Source: a virus. Taken from it: a stretch of DNA of 25,073 nucleotides. The stretch spans positions 1-25,073 of IMG/VR virus record IMGVR_UViG_3300037882_004954; one strand, given 5' to 3'. This document shows positions 8,426-17,999 of this stretch, in pieces; position 1 is the first letter of the stretch, and every line of letters begins with the position of its first letter. Both the position numbers and the translations under genes were made by a program. The notes beneath the pieces were generated by a model. It did no database searches and was not told where the DNA came from. It saw only the letters and a list, made by a program, of their open reading frames with translations.

Positions 8426-8827
8426 ATGAAAAAAGCAGCGCTTAGAAAAGGCGATATTTTCGCCACCAGAGACCTCGCTACACAGGAGATTGATGTGCCT
8501 GAGTGGGGCGGTGTTGTTTATGTCCGCGAGTTGGCGGCGCGGCAGGCGATTGCGTTAGAGAAAATCGCAAGCCCCGGCGGCACGGAGGCCGTCGAAGATC
8601 GCGGCCGCCGCATGATGGATTTCATGTTGGTCGAATCGGTCTGCGACCACGAGGACAAACCGATCTTTACTGCCGATGATTTGCCTGCGCTGCATGAAAA
8701 AAAATCGGCGGTTCTGATGCGGCTGTTTAACGCCGCCTTAAAAATTAACGGGCTTGATAAAGCGAGCGCAGAGGCCAGCGCAAAAAAATCCGATGGGGAG
8801 ATCGCCGCCGCTTCGCCTTCCGTTTAA
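8426..8827 (+). CDS. Tail assembly chaperone (gpG-like)
   Basis: Predicted 133-residue tail assembly chaperone, the counterpart of lambda gpG, which coats the tape measure before tube polymerisation. It opens KKAALRKGDIFATRDLATQE and IDVPEWGGVVYVREL, a frequent start for this group, and its C-terminus is Ala/Ser/Lys-rich. The start at 8426 is chosen over an in-frame TTG at 8348, which lies at the base of the terminator; an AAAGG box lies at about 8414-8418. An A7 slippery site near its 3' end leads to a longer product. Location between tail tube and tape measure is diagnostic. Confidence 0.88.
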   Translation: MKKAALRKGDIFATRDLATQEIDVPEWGGVVYVRELAARQAIALEKIASPGGTEAVEDRGRRMMDFMLVESVCDHEDKPIFTADDLPALHEKKSAVLMRLFNAALKINGLDKASAEASAKKSDGEIAAASPSV

Positions 8828-9120
8828 GCCTCGCGCTCGGTTTCCCCCACCCCGATTTTCTGCTGGAAAAAATTAGCGCGCGCCAACTCGAAGAGTGGCG
8901 CGCGTACGCAAGCATCGAGCCTTTCGGTGCGATGGGTGACGATTGGCGTTTTGGAAAGTTAATCGCCGCGACACTGAATGTCCACCGTGGGCAAAACAGT
9001 CCCGCCGTCGAGTGGGACGAAATGTTTTGGTGGACAGATCGGTACGCATCACAGCTTGAGCCAATCGTGCTCGATGAAGATGAAATGCTTGCTGTTTTTG
9101 ACCGCACATTTAGAGGTTAA
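8426..9120 (+). CDS. Tail assembly chaperone frameshift product (gpGT-like)
   Basis: Predicted ~231-residue fusion made when ribosomes slip -1 at 8782-8788, with the first 121 residues of the gpG-like protein joined to 110 residues read to 9120. The extension contains DFLLEKISARQLEEWRAYASIEPFG and DDWRFGKLIAATLNVHRG. This matches the DUF4035/gpT-like pattern of tail assembly proteins. In lambda the G:GT ratio is fixed by the frameshift frequency, and the T part binds tail tube protein while G binds the tape measure. No independent start with a good ribosome-binding site is seen for the second half, which supports production by frameshifting. Confidence 0.87.
8782..8788 (+). other. Probable -1 ribosomal frameshift site (A AAA AAA)
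   Basis: In the gpG frame the codons read GCA AAA AAA TCC, giving the heptamer A AAA AAA, a classic -1 slippery site. The -1 frame has stops at 8755 and 8758 and is then open from 8761 to a stop at 9118-9120, so any slip must occur between 8761 and 8827, and this heptamer lies in that window. No clear downstream stimulatory hairpin was identified by eye. Confidence 0.85.
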
Positions 9121-9123
9121 TTA

Positions 9124-12100
9124 ATGTCCCAAAATCTCGCGTCACTCGTTGTTTCGCTTGAGGCGAATATCGCCAAGTTCAGCAGCGATATGACGCGTGC
9201 CGAGCAGATCGCGGGCAACGTTGGCAAGAACATCGAAGCGCGGTTTGATTCGATGGGCTCTGCCGCGCTGAAGTTCGCGGGCGCATTGGCAGCAGGTGCA
9301 TCATTCGCGGCGCTGAAGTCCATGTCAGATGCAGCGGTCGCGACGGCTGCGAAGTTTGACGACATGGCGGAGGCGACTGGTCTCAGTGTTGAAAAAATTT
9401 CGCAGCTTGCGGTGATGGCAAAAATCGGCGGGCATGACATGGGTGCGCTGGGCGAGGCGTCCACAAAGCTGATTAAAGGGCTCAAAGGCATCAACGGCGA
9501 AGGCAGCGCCACAGCCGCCGCGTTGAAATTTCTTGATGTCAAAGCGAACGACGCAACTGGCAAGCTGCGCAGCATGGATGATCTGCTGCCTGAGATTGCC
9601 CAGAAAATGGCAGGCTACGAAAACAGCATCGACAAATCCGCGCGCGCGCAGGATTTATTCGGCAAGTCTGGCAACCAGCTGCTGCCGCTGCTGAATGATC
9701 TTGCTGATGCTGGGCGCGTGAATGTCAACGTGACCGCCGAGCAGGCAGCCGCTGCCGAGCGATATGAAAAAACGCTCAAAGCCATTGGTGTCCAAAAGGA
9801 TTTGCTAATTCAGAAGATCGTTCTGGATTCGCTGCCTGCGATGCAGGCATTCGCTGACATCATGCTCACCAGCAAGACCAGCGCCGATGGCCTTGGCGGA
9901 TCAATTGACCGACTTTCCAAAGATGGCAGCATCGCCACATGGGCGACCGAAGGCGGCTACGCGCTCGCAGGTTTGATCGATTACGCGCGCACCACAGTTG
10001 CTGCTGTGCTTGCAGTTGTCGATAGTTTCAAGGTGGTTTACGCGGACATCGCCGCGATTGGTTCCGGTCTTGCTGCTCTGAGTACCGGCAATGTCGCAAA
10101 GCTAAAGCAGGCTTTGGATGATCGCAACGCCACGCTGGAGGCGGCGAACAAGCGCTGGTCAGAATTGCTGGACATGAATACCAGCAAAACGCGTGATGCG
10201 TACGAGCAGCAGTTAAAAATTAACGACCTCGTGCGCCGCGCAAACAGCGGCGAGTTCGCGGATCAAAATGATCGCCGCGCTGCGCGCGCAAAGCCAGTTG
10301 TCGATTATCGCGGCGTGGATGACCGTGCACAAAAGGCCAAAACCGACATTGATGAATTAGCATTACTGATGCAGCAGCTTGGTGAAAAAGCCGCCGGCTT
10401 CGAAAACACATTCGGCAAAGCAATTGCCACACTGAACACAGGGCTTGCCAGCGGCCGCATCACGGTCGAGCAGTACGCGGTATCGTATTCGCAATTGATC
10501 GCGCAGCAGCCCGTGTACAAGAAGGCGCAAGAAGACGCCAGCCGCGCGTTGGAGCAGTGGGTGAGGGGGTTAGAGGAAGCGGCGAAGGCGCTTGAAAAAT
10601 CGCGTGATGCGGCAGACGGATTTGCCGCCGCGATGCACGGTCTTGTTGAAGATGCCGAGTTTGAGTTGTCGCTTGTCGGGCGCACGGCGGATGAGGTGAG
10701 CAAACTCACGGCGTTGCGCAAGATTGATTTTGATGTGCGTCGCGCAGCGGCATCGTTGGCGACGGATGAAGAAGGTCGGCTGCTTGACCCGGAATCGCTC
10801 ACGCGCATTCTGGCGGCGGCAGATGCCGCGAAAGAGCGTATCGGGAAAATTGCTGAGACACGCGGCGTGCTTGAATCAACCGTGCGTGCGCTCACGAGCA
10901 TTGAGCAAGTTGGTCGCGACGCGTTCGTCGGGTACATCAGTGGCGCGGAGAACGCGGCGAGTATCACGAAGCGTCTGGAAAGCGCGCTGAAAAATGGGCT
11001 TTACCAGTTGCTCTGGGACATGACCGCGAAAGAATGGTTTATCAACATTCGCGCGGGTGTCGCAGGCTCTGGCGGCAACATCCTCTCCAGCCTCGGCAGC
11101 CTGTTCGGTGGCGGCGGCGGTGGCGGCAACATCCTATCGAGCCTGAGCAGCCTGTTCGGCGGTGGCGGCAGCGGTGGCGGTGGTGGTGCATTCGCGACCA
11201 CAGGCGGCATTGATGGCCCCGCCACGGCGGCATCAAACGGGTCTGGCATGTTGGGCAGTCTTGCCAGTCTTGGCGGTTCTATGGGCGGCTACATTGCCGC
11301 CGCAATTGCGTTATCTCGATTATCAAGCGCGGGCGCTACCGCGCTCAGCCGCGCGTTTGGGCAAAGCCCGCAGCAGCAGCGGGCTGCCTCGCGCTGGGGC
11401 AACATCGGCATTTTGCCGGGATTAATCGCAGGTTTCGCCACACGTCCCGGCGGCGCGAAAGAGGAAGGCGGCTCGTGGCAGCAGTTCACTGGTGCAGGTG
11501 CGCTGGCGAATCAAGCCTACTATGGCGGCTTCCCCGGTAACGCCGCGTATCGCCACACCAATCCCAACGATCTCGATACCGGCATGTTCGGCGCGGTCGG
11601 GGGCATCGGTGCGAGTTATTTTGATTTTCTGCGGCGCGCGGGCGCGAGCAGCAACGGCGTGACCTTCGGGCTTGATTTTGACCGCGACCCCAAAGGCACG
11701 GCGGGCTCGCGCATCTGGGGCAACGTCAACGATGCGCAGGGCAATTCGATTTACCGCTCCTTCGCGGACGTGGGGCGTGACCCTGCGAAGTTTGAATCGC
11801 AGATGACGCTCGAAGCAAAGCGTATGTTGCTCGCGGCGCTCAAAGCCACCGACCTGCCTGATGCGATTGATCGGCTGTTTGCGAATGTGGACGTGAGCAG
11901 CATCACGAACGAGGCGGCGGATGCGCTCATGGCGCGCGCGCAGGCATACGCTGATGCGCTCAAAGCCATCAACGACAGCATCGCGCAGCTCGATGCGCAG
12001 CTTGCAGGTTTGGCGGACGATGGCATCGCCGCGCTCACGCGGCAGGTCACCACACTGCGCGATAACGTCACCGCCGCCCGCGCCGCATGGAATGAATCGC

Positions 12101-13281
12101 TGACGGGCGACGACCCCACTGCGCAGCTGGCAGCACAGCAGGCGCTGATGCAGGCGGTCATGGCGCGGTACGAATTTGAGGCGAAAGCGATTGATGACCT
12201 CAAAAATCAAATCCTCAGCATCCAGTCTGGGCGTTACGATTTCCGTGGGCAAATGCAAAATCGATACGCGGGTATTGGCTACGGCAGCGATAGCACCTTT
12301 GCGCACAACATGCGCCTCGGTCAATTGCAGGGCAACATCGACGGCGCGACCAATCCTGAGCAGCGCCTCGGTTTTATCAATGCCGCGCTCGCCACGGTGG
12401 ACAACATGGTGGCGGGCTACCGCGAAACTGTGCAGCGCCGGTACGCCGCGCTGGAGCGCGCGCAGCAAGATTCGTTGGCGTTGCAAACGCGCGCCATCGA
12501 CATGCGCCGCGAAGGGCTTGAGGCGGAGTTAGCCCTACTGGGCGACATGGCGGGCGCAGCTGAGTCAGCCCGTGCCGCCATCCGCAGCCTCACGTTCAGC
12601 GGCGCGAACCCGCTGTCTGGTTTTGGTCGTCTCAATTTGGCGGGCGCGGATGTCGAATCGCTCAGAACGCGATTACAGACCGCACAAGGTGGTGACCGCG
12701 CCAACATAGCTAACCAGTTAATTCAGGCGCTGCAAGGGCGGTTGTCGCAAGCCGCAGAGTTATACCAACGGCCGTCTGACGAATACGTCAGCCTGTACAA
12801 CGAAACCATGCGCTATCTGGGCGACGTCGAATCGCTGGCGCAAACCGATGCCGCGCGCGCGTTGGCGCTGCAAGAGCAAATCCAAGCACTCACCGTTGAG
12901 CAAAACGCGCTCACGCAAAATCTGATCGACTACACCGCGCAAATGAATGCCGACATACAGGCATTTAACGACACCATGCTGCCGATCTACCAGCGCCTCG
13001 AATCGCAGGGGCTGGTGGCGTACGACGCGGCAGAGCGCGCCGCCGCCGCCCAACTGGCTGTGCTGGGCACGCAAATGGATTTGCTGTCCGATATCCGCAG
13101 CGTGTTGCGCGAAATACGCGACAAGCCAAACACGCCCACCACCAGCGGCGTCACGCTCAAAGGTGCATCTGATCGCACGCCGGTTGTTTTGCAGGTTGAT
13201 GGTCGGCAGATGGATGCGTGGCTGGTTGTTGCCTCCGGCGAAAACGCGCGAGCGATCAAGCAAAAATTGGAAACCGCATGA
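9124..13281 (+). CDS. Tape measure protein
   Basis: A 1385-residue tail length-determining protein. The N-terminus (LASLVVSLEANIAKFSSDM) is the usual tape-measure opening, and long Ala-rich coiled-coil segments run through the molecule. Hydrophobic stretches lie near residues 47-70, 280-320 and 705-740, the kind thought to assist membrane passage of DNA. A Gly-rich duplicated segment occupies residues 650-683. By the usual 0.15 nm per residue rule the tail would be about 200 nm long; that is an estimate. A GAGG box about eight bases upstream supports the start. The stop overlaps the next gene as ATGA. No lytic enzyme domain was recognised. Confidence 0.95.
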   Translation: MSQNLASLVVSLEANIAKFSSDMTRAEQIAGNVGKNIEARFDSMGSAALKFAGALAAGASFAALKSMSDAAVATAAKFDDMAEATGLSVEKISQLAVMAKIGGHDMGALGEASTKLIKGLKGINGEGSATAAALKFLDVKANDATGKLRSMDDLLPEIAQKMAGYENSIDKSARAQDLFGKSGNQLLPLLNDLADAGRVNVNVTAEQAAAAERYEKTLKAIGVQKDLLIQKIVLDSLPAMQAFADIMLTSKTSADGLGGSIDRLSKDGSIATWATEGGYALAGLIDYARTTVAAVLAVVDSFKVVYADIAAIGSGLAALSTGNVAKLKQALDDRNATLEAANKRWSELLDMNTSKTRDAYEQQLKINDLVRRANSGEFADQNDRRAARAKPVVDYRGVDDRAQKAKTDIDELALLMQQLGEKAAGFENTFGKAIATLNTGLASGRITVEQYAVSYSQLIAQQPVYKKAQEDASRALEQWVRGLEEAAKALEKSRDAADGFAAAMHGLVEDAEFELSLVGRTADEVSKLTALRKIDFDVRRAAASLATDEEGRLLDPESLTRILAAADAAKERIGKIAETRGVLESTVRALTSIEQVGRDAFVGYISGAENAASITKRLESALKNGLYQLLWDMTAKEWFINIRAGVAGSGGNILSSLGSLFGGGGGGGNILSSLSSLFGGGGSGGGGGAFATTGGIDGPATAASNGSGMLGSLASLGGSMGGYIAAAIALSRLSSAGATALSRAFGQSPQQQRAASRWGNIGILPGLIAGFATRPGGAKEEGGSWQQFTGAGALANQAYYGGFPGNAAYRHTNPNDLDTGMFGAVGGIGASYFDFLRRAGASSNGVTFGLDFDRDPKGTAGSRIWGNVNDAQGNSIYRSFADVGRDPAKFESQMTLEAKRMLLAALKATDLPDAIDRLFANVDVSSITNEAADALMARAQAYADALKAINDSIAQLDAQLAGLADDGIAALTRQVTTLRDNVTAARAAWNESLTGDDPTAQLAAQQALMQAVMARYEFEAKAIDDLKNQILSIQSGRYDFRGQMQNRYAGIGYGSDSTFAHNMRLGQLQGNIDGATNPEQRLGFINAALATVDNMVAGYRETVQRRYAALERAQQDSLALQTRAIDMRREGLEAELALLGDMAGAAESARAAIRSLTFSGANPLSGFGRLNLAGADVESLRTRLQTAQGGDRANIANQLIQALQGRLSQAAELYQRPSDEYVSLYNETMRYLGDVESLAQTDAARALALQEQIQALTVEQNALTQNLIDYTAQMNADIQAFNDTMLPIYQRLESQGLVAYDAAERAAAAQLAVLGTQMDLLSDIRSVLREIRDKPNTPTTSGVTLKGASDRTPVVLQVDGRQMDAWLVVASGENARAIKQKLETA
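11071..11172 (+). repeat. 51-bp in-frame tandem duplication in the tape measure gene
   Basis: Two adjacent 51-base copies (11071-11121 and 11122-11172) differ at only a few positions. They encode two 17-residue units, GGNILSSLGSLFGGGGG and GGNILSSLSSLFGGGGS, followed by more glycine. The unit is hydrophobic with glycine spacers and keeps frame. Confidence 0.9.
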
Positions 13282-16200
13282 CCATCCTGATCGACCCAAT
13301 CACTGGCAGCCAAGAGGGGCGCGAAGTCGCGGCTTACCTTACCGGCCCTATCGTGCCGGGGCAGGTATCGCGCTTTGCATTGGCGGTCGAGGCTGCTGTG
13401 CGTAATGGGCGGGCGCATGAGCCGCGCTTGGCGCGCATCCCCTCGCCCACTGATGCCATCAGCAGCGAGTACGGCGTGCAGCACTCGGGTGGGTTTAGCG
13501 CAGAAATTACTGCCGCCGATCTTGATGTCATCGGCGCTGCCGCCGATGGCTATTGGGATGGCTACTCTCTGCTCTCGCAATACGGCGAATCGCCCGCCGC
13601 GTTTACCCGCAACCTGCCTATCCCCGTCCCCGATCACGAGAGCATCTACCGCTGGACATTGCCCAACGAATTCGCGCCCGCTGCAGGGTGTAGGCGCGAT
13701 CACAATTTATTGAGCGACACCGATGTGCTCGCCACACAATCAATCGCCGTCGCCGCAGGCACGCACATCCTCGTGCTTGGCAAATGCACTGGCAGCATCA
13801 CGCTCTCAGGCGCTGCCACAGGCATGCTCGTGGGCAGTGCGGCCAACCGCAAACAACTCATCGTCACCACCACTGCTGGTTCACTCACGCTCACCGTCAC
13901 AGGCACGGTGTCACAGGCCATGCTGTTGCCGATGCAGGGCGCATCGCATTTGGTTGCACCCGAGTATGTGCCGCACAGTAGCACCAGCGTGTGGCCACAC
14001 AACGGCTTCGGCGTGCGCGGTGTGGTGTGGCGTCGCACCGCGAATGCCAACACGGTTGATGGCAGCGGCAACATCACCGATGTGCCGCCGCAGATGCAGC
14101 GGCAGGCGTGGCTCGCATTGCCGGGGCGCGCAGGCAATTTTGCAACGACCCCAAATGCCACCGCGGATCAAATTGCAGGTGACATAGAATTGGTCGCCCG
14201 CGTGATGCCGAGTGCAGCAATAGGCACAATGACGCTTATCTCGGCAAGCTACGCTGGTGCCGGGGTGGATACAAATTTTCTTTGGCAGTACGACCTTGCA
14301 AATAATCGCTGCGTATATTATTGGGCGGTGGGCGCGTCGCTGCATGTAGTTGTCAGCACCGCGATCACGCAGACGCCCGGCGCGATCTGGTTGCGATTGC
14401 GTCACACAGTTAATGATGGCGCTGGCAATCGTGTAATTGCCTTTGCGCAATCACACAACGGCGTTGATTGGTCTGACATCAGCACATCAACTGCTGCCGC
14501 AGGCGTTGGCGCGCGAAATCCTGGCACAGGCACGTGGCGCATCGGTGCGTTTGATGCGGCGGGGACGCTCGATTTGTTTGGCGGCAAAATTTACTATGCC
14601 GTTGCGCGAGGCGGAATTGGTGGCGCTGCTGTGGTTGAGTTTGATCCATCGCGTATCGCCGCAGCTGCGGTGCAGGGGGTGATGGTCACTGGCGAGACGT
14701 GGACGATCAATCAATCCGGCGCAGGCAATGTCGCGCGCGTTGCTGAGGCGCACACAGATGCGTCGCAGTTGCCGTATCGCCACGACCCCGCTCAGACGCA
14801 GCTCGTCACGGCGGAGATTAATTCTTGGGCGGAGATCGGCACCACAACGCCAACGGCGGCAGCGGGCCCAGATGGATTGCTCTCGGGCTGGACGCTCACC
14901 GATAATGACGCCGCCGCCAGCGAGTATCGTTATTTTTATGTTACCGTGCCCGCAGATTCCCGCGCGCGCGCGATCATGGTCATGGTTGCTAAGGATGCCA
15001 TCACGTCTCGGTTCGTCGGCGTGTCGATGCAGCATATCGGCGGCGCAGCTAATTGTGTACACATAAATTCTGCGACTGGTGCGTATGTGCAGGAGGCTGG
15101 CTCTGTTGGTACGGTCAGCGTGGTTGACGTCGGCGCGTACTGGCAAGTGCGCCAGAGTCAGGTCAACAACGGCACATCAACCACGTTGCGTGTGAGTTTA
15201 ATTCCCGCCATAGGCACAGTGCTCGGCACGCCAAACGCCGCCGCTGTTGGCAGCGCCACATTCGCGTGGCCAATGTTGGTAGTTGGTGACCGGTGCGAAA
15301 ACTTTATAACGCCCGCTGCGGGCGTACGCAACACATCGGCGCTCGATTTCCCAGCGTTGCTCAGCAACGCCGAAGGCGCGGTGTACATTGAGCATCGTCC
15401 CGAATGGCTTGGCGAGCCTGGTGTGGTTTATTGCGTGGCAGCGCAAGCTGCTGGCGTTAATGGTGTTTATGCGTACAGTATTTCGGGGAACATTTATGCC
15501 TTCGATGGCGCAAATAGCCCTAACGGCGGTGCGCTCACGCTCGGCGTTAATCGCAGCGTCGTCGGATGGTCTGGGGATTCTGCGCGGATGTATCTTGATG
15601 GCGCTGCGCAGGCAGGCGACAACTACACCGGCGACTGGGGTGGTGGCAATTTTTGCGTCGGCCATCGCGGCGGCGGCTCAGAGCCCATGCAAGGTGGCAG
15701 CCTCGGCCCTTTGAAATGGTTTCGCCGCCGCCCGCCATCGCAGCAACTCGCCGCGCTCAACAGCGCACCAGAGCCATTCGGGCGCGGGCAATTTGAGTGG
15801 CTGCGTGACAACATTCGCGGCACGACGTGGGAGCTAGTATTGGTCAGCACTCTCGCGCGCGCGAATGCGGCTGTGCTCTCGCTCACTGATACGCGCCGTG
15901 GCGTTGCGCGCCGTGTCAGCGTTAGCAAAAACAAATTGCAAATTCAATTTACCGATATCGACACCGCCGCGCTGGATCGCGTGTATCCGTTTTTGCGTTA
16001 CACAAAAGAGCAGCTGCCCAACATCAACGCCGCGCACATCGGGCGCGTGGCAGCAGATTGCAGTGCGGGCGTGATTGAAAAAATTCCGCTGGCGTACATC
16101 AACACCAACGGCACAAATATTTTTACGTTTGCGATTTGCGAAAAACGCGCGTCAACCACGTACACCGTCAACACGATCTATCGTGATGGCCGCATCGTCA

Positions 16201-17999
16201 CCGCCAGTGAATACACGGTGGGCGTCAGCACGATGGCGGATGGTACGCAGTTGGTCAGCATCACGTTTGCACGTGAGCAGCGCGATACGTCTGGGCGGCA
16301 ATACGAATTTAGCGCAGACATCACCGTCACGGGTGATGCATCGCCATCGGCAGAAATTCAGCGCCTGTTGATTCGCGCGAGCATCCCCGTCGATACCGCC
16401 AGTTTCACAGCGGCGATTACTGAGGATGCCGCGCGCGGCTTTACCATCGCCGCTGGGTACACGCAAGAAACAAAGCTGAAATCCATCATCGAGGACTTGC
16501 TATTTGTTGCGCGCGCTGACCTCGCAAAGACCGACAGTGGTGCGTGGGCGATCACGCAAGACAAGCTGCGCACCAGCGTGGCGACGGTGCGCGAGGCGGA
16601 TGGGTTGATCGACGTTGATGTGGTCGAAGAGCCGATGCCGCCGCAGGCATATGAATTGAAATACCGACCGCGCGCGCCGGGTGGAACCGATTGGCAATTT
16701 ACTGCGCAGCGTGCAGGTACGGGCACGGGCGAAGTGCGGCGGCTGGTAAACCCATACATTTATGATGGCGCGGTGGCAGATCGTTTGATCGACTACATCA
16801 GCAAGCGCGACAACGGTCTGCGCACCGCGCGCATGACGCTGTGGGGCGCGATGTTTGAGAACGGCGATGCGCTCACCGTTGACGGTGTGAGCTGCTGGCG
16901 TGGCCAGCGCGAGTGGCTGATCCGTGGCGTTGAGCGCCCTGTCGACGCGAATCAAATCACCGCGCGGCAATACGATGCCAGTATTTACACTTACACGCCC
17001 GGCACGATACCTGCGGGCGCGACAAACGGGTACGCGCCCGATTATTCGCAGACGCCACCCACCGCGCCAACGGCGCTCACATACGTGAGCGGCAGCAGCG
17101 GTACATCCATCGCCGTCGATGGCGTTGCCCGTGCACACATGGCATACACTGCCGCGCCGCCTGCGGTCAACGCGGCGCGAATCATGTTCGCCGCGACCGA
17201 TGCATCAGGTGCAATCGCGCGCGTGGAGGGCAAACGCAACGGCGCAGTGTTTGAAGGCGTGCTCACGGGGCTACGCCCGGGCGTGAGCCACACGGTGCAG
17301 GCGTATGCAATAAATGCAAATGGCATTGATGGCACAGTGGTGTCTGAGGTGCGCGCATCGCCGGGTTATGCCGTTGTGCCTGCCACGCCGGGCGCGACCG
17401 CATCGACAACGCAGGTCGGTACGGCGAAATTGCGGTTTGATTTTTCACCATCAACCTCGCCCAACATCGCGTATTACGAGGCGCGATTCTCAAACGACTC
17501 GGTGAATTTTGGCGCAAATATTAAATTCGGCACGTCGAGTGTTGAGGGCAGTTTTAGCAATGCCGCCGTGGCGGCTGGCTTTGGGTACGCGGACATCCGC
17601 GCCGTCGATACGTTCGGCAATGTCAGTGCGTGGCGCGGGATTTTTTCGGGCGCGATTGGGCGGTGGGTTAATGACAACAACATCATCAGCGGCGGCGTCA
17701 ACACGCCGTCGCTTGGGAATGGGGCGATCACGCAGTCGCGCACAAACACCAGCGTCGGATTCGCGGCGTACCTTGTGCCCGCAGGCGGCGCGCTAAATAT
17801 CGGCCTTAGTAAATACGCGTTTGCGCCGTCGCTGGTTTCGTTTGGCGATCTTATTGGCGGCACGGGCGCATTGGTTTATTTGATGGCCAGCACTGACATT
17901 ACCAAAGCGGGCGGCGCTGATGTATCACGTCTGCGCCTGAAAAACGACGCCGCCACAGAATCCAACGTGCAGGCGGACTACAGGATTTTTAACCCATGA
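13278..17999 (+). CDS. Large modular tail-tip / receptor-binding protein
   Basis: A 1573-residue tail protein directly after the tape measure, where the tip or central fibre normally lies. Approximate modules: 1-275 N-terminal domain; 279-460 a concanavalin/LamG-like beta-sandwich (starts LALPGRAGNFATTP); 513-680 a jelly-roll, carbohydrate-binding-like domain (EINSWAEIG, ending MLVVGDRCENFI); 685-832 a second LamG-like domain ending WFRRRPPSQQLAALNS; 835-1235 a hub-like tail domain; ~1258-1455 two fibronectin-III-like repeats (ALTYVSGSSG, GLRPGVSHTVQAYA); then a C-terminal tail. Start at 13278 (ATGA overlap) is preferred to an upstream in-frame start at 13218. Module limits are judged by eye; a role in receptor or polysaccharide binding is inference. 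Confidence 0.85.
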   Translation: MTILIDPITGSQEGREVAAYLTGPIVPGQVSRFALAVEAAVRNGRAHEPRLARIPSPTDAISSEYGVQHSGGFSAEITAADLDVIGAAADGYWDGYSLLSQYGESPAAFTRNLPIPVPDHESIYRWTLPNEFAPAAGCRRDHNLLSDTDVLATQSIAVAAGTHILVLGKCTGSITLSGAATGMLVGSAANRKQLIVTTTAGSLTLTVTGTVSQAMLLPMQGASHLVAPEYVPHSSTSVWPHNGFGVRGVVWRRTANANTVDGSGNITDVPPQMQRQAWLALPGRAGNFATTPNATADQIAGDIELVARVMPSAAIGTMTLISASYAGAGVDTNFLWQYDLANNRCVYYWAVGASLHVVVSTAITQTPGAIWLRLRHTVNDGAGNRVIAFAQSHNGVDWSDISTSTAAAGVGARNPGTGTWRIGAFDAAGTLDLFGGKIYYAVARGGIGGAAVVEFDPSRIAAAAVQGVMVTGETWTINQSGAGNVARVAEAHTDASQLPYRHDPAQTQLVTAEINSWAEIGTTTPTAAAGPDGLLSGWTLTDNDAAASEYRYFYVTVPADSRARAIMVMVAKDAITSRFVGVSMQHIGGAANCVHINSATGAYVQEAGSVGTVSVVDVGAYWQVRQSQVNNGTSTTLRVSLIPAIGTVLGTPNAAAVGSATFAWPMLVVGDRCENFITPAAGVRNTSALDFPALLSNAEGAVYIEHRPEWLGEPGVVYCVAAQAAGVNGVYAYSISGNIYAFDGANSPNGGALTLGVNRSVVGWSGDSARMYLDGAAQAGDNYTGDWGGGNFCVGHRGGGSEPMQGGSLGPLKWFRRRPPSQQLAALNSAPEPFGRGQFEWLRDNIRGTTWELVLVSTLARANAAVLSLTDTRRGVARRVSVSKNKLQIQFTDIDTAALDRVYPFLRYTKEQLPNINAAHIGRVAADCSAGVIEKIPLAYINTNGTNIFTFAICEKRASTTYTVNTIYRDGRIVTASEYTVGVSTMADGTQLVSITFAREQRDTSGRQYEFSADITVTGDASPSAEIQRLLIRASIPVDTASFTAAITEDAARGFTIAAGYTQETKLKSIIEDLLFVARADLAKTDSGAWAITQDKLRTSVATVREADGLIDVDVVEEPMPPQAYELKYRPRAPGGTDWQFTAQRAGTGTGEVRRLVNPYIYDGAVADRLIDYISKRDNGLRTARMTLWGAMFENGDALTVDGVSCWRGQREWLIRGVERPVDANQITARQYDASIYTYTPGTIPAGATNGYAPDYSQTPPTAPTALTYVSGSSGTSIAVDGVARAHMAYTAAPPAVNAARIMFAATDASGAIARVEGKRNGAVFEGVLTGLRPGVSHTVQAYAINANGIDGTVVSEVRASPGYAVVPATPGATASTTQVGTAKLRFDFSPSTSPNIAYYEARFSNDSVNFGANIKFGTSSVEGSFSNAAVAAGFGYADIRAVDTFGNVSAWRGIFSGAIGRWVNDNNIISGGVNTPSLGNGAITQSRTNTSVGFAAYLVPAGGALNIGLSKYAFAPSLVSFGDLIGGTGALVYLMASTDITKAGGADVSRLRLKNDAATESNVQADYRIFNP

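Noticed and set aside
11422-12486. A 354-codon open frame on the minus strand inside the tape measure gene
   Set aside because: It is antisense to a clear structural gene and has an Arg/His-rich, low-complexity composition typical of shadow frames in GC-rich DNA; no ribosome-binding site or family pattern.
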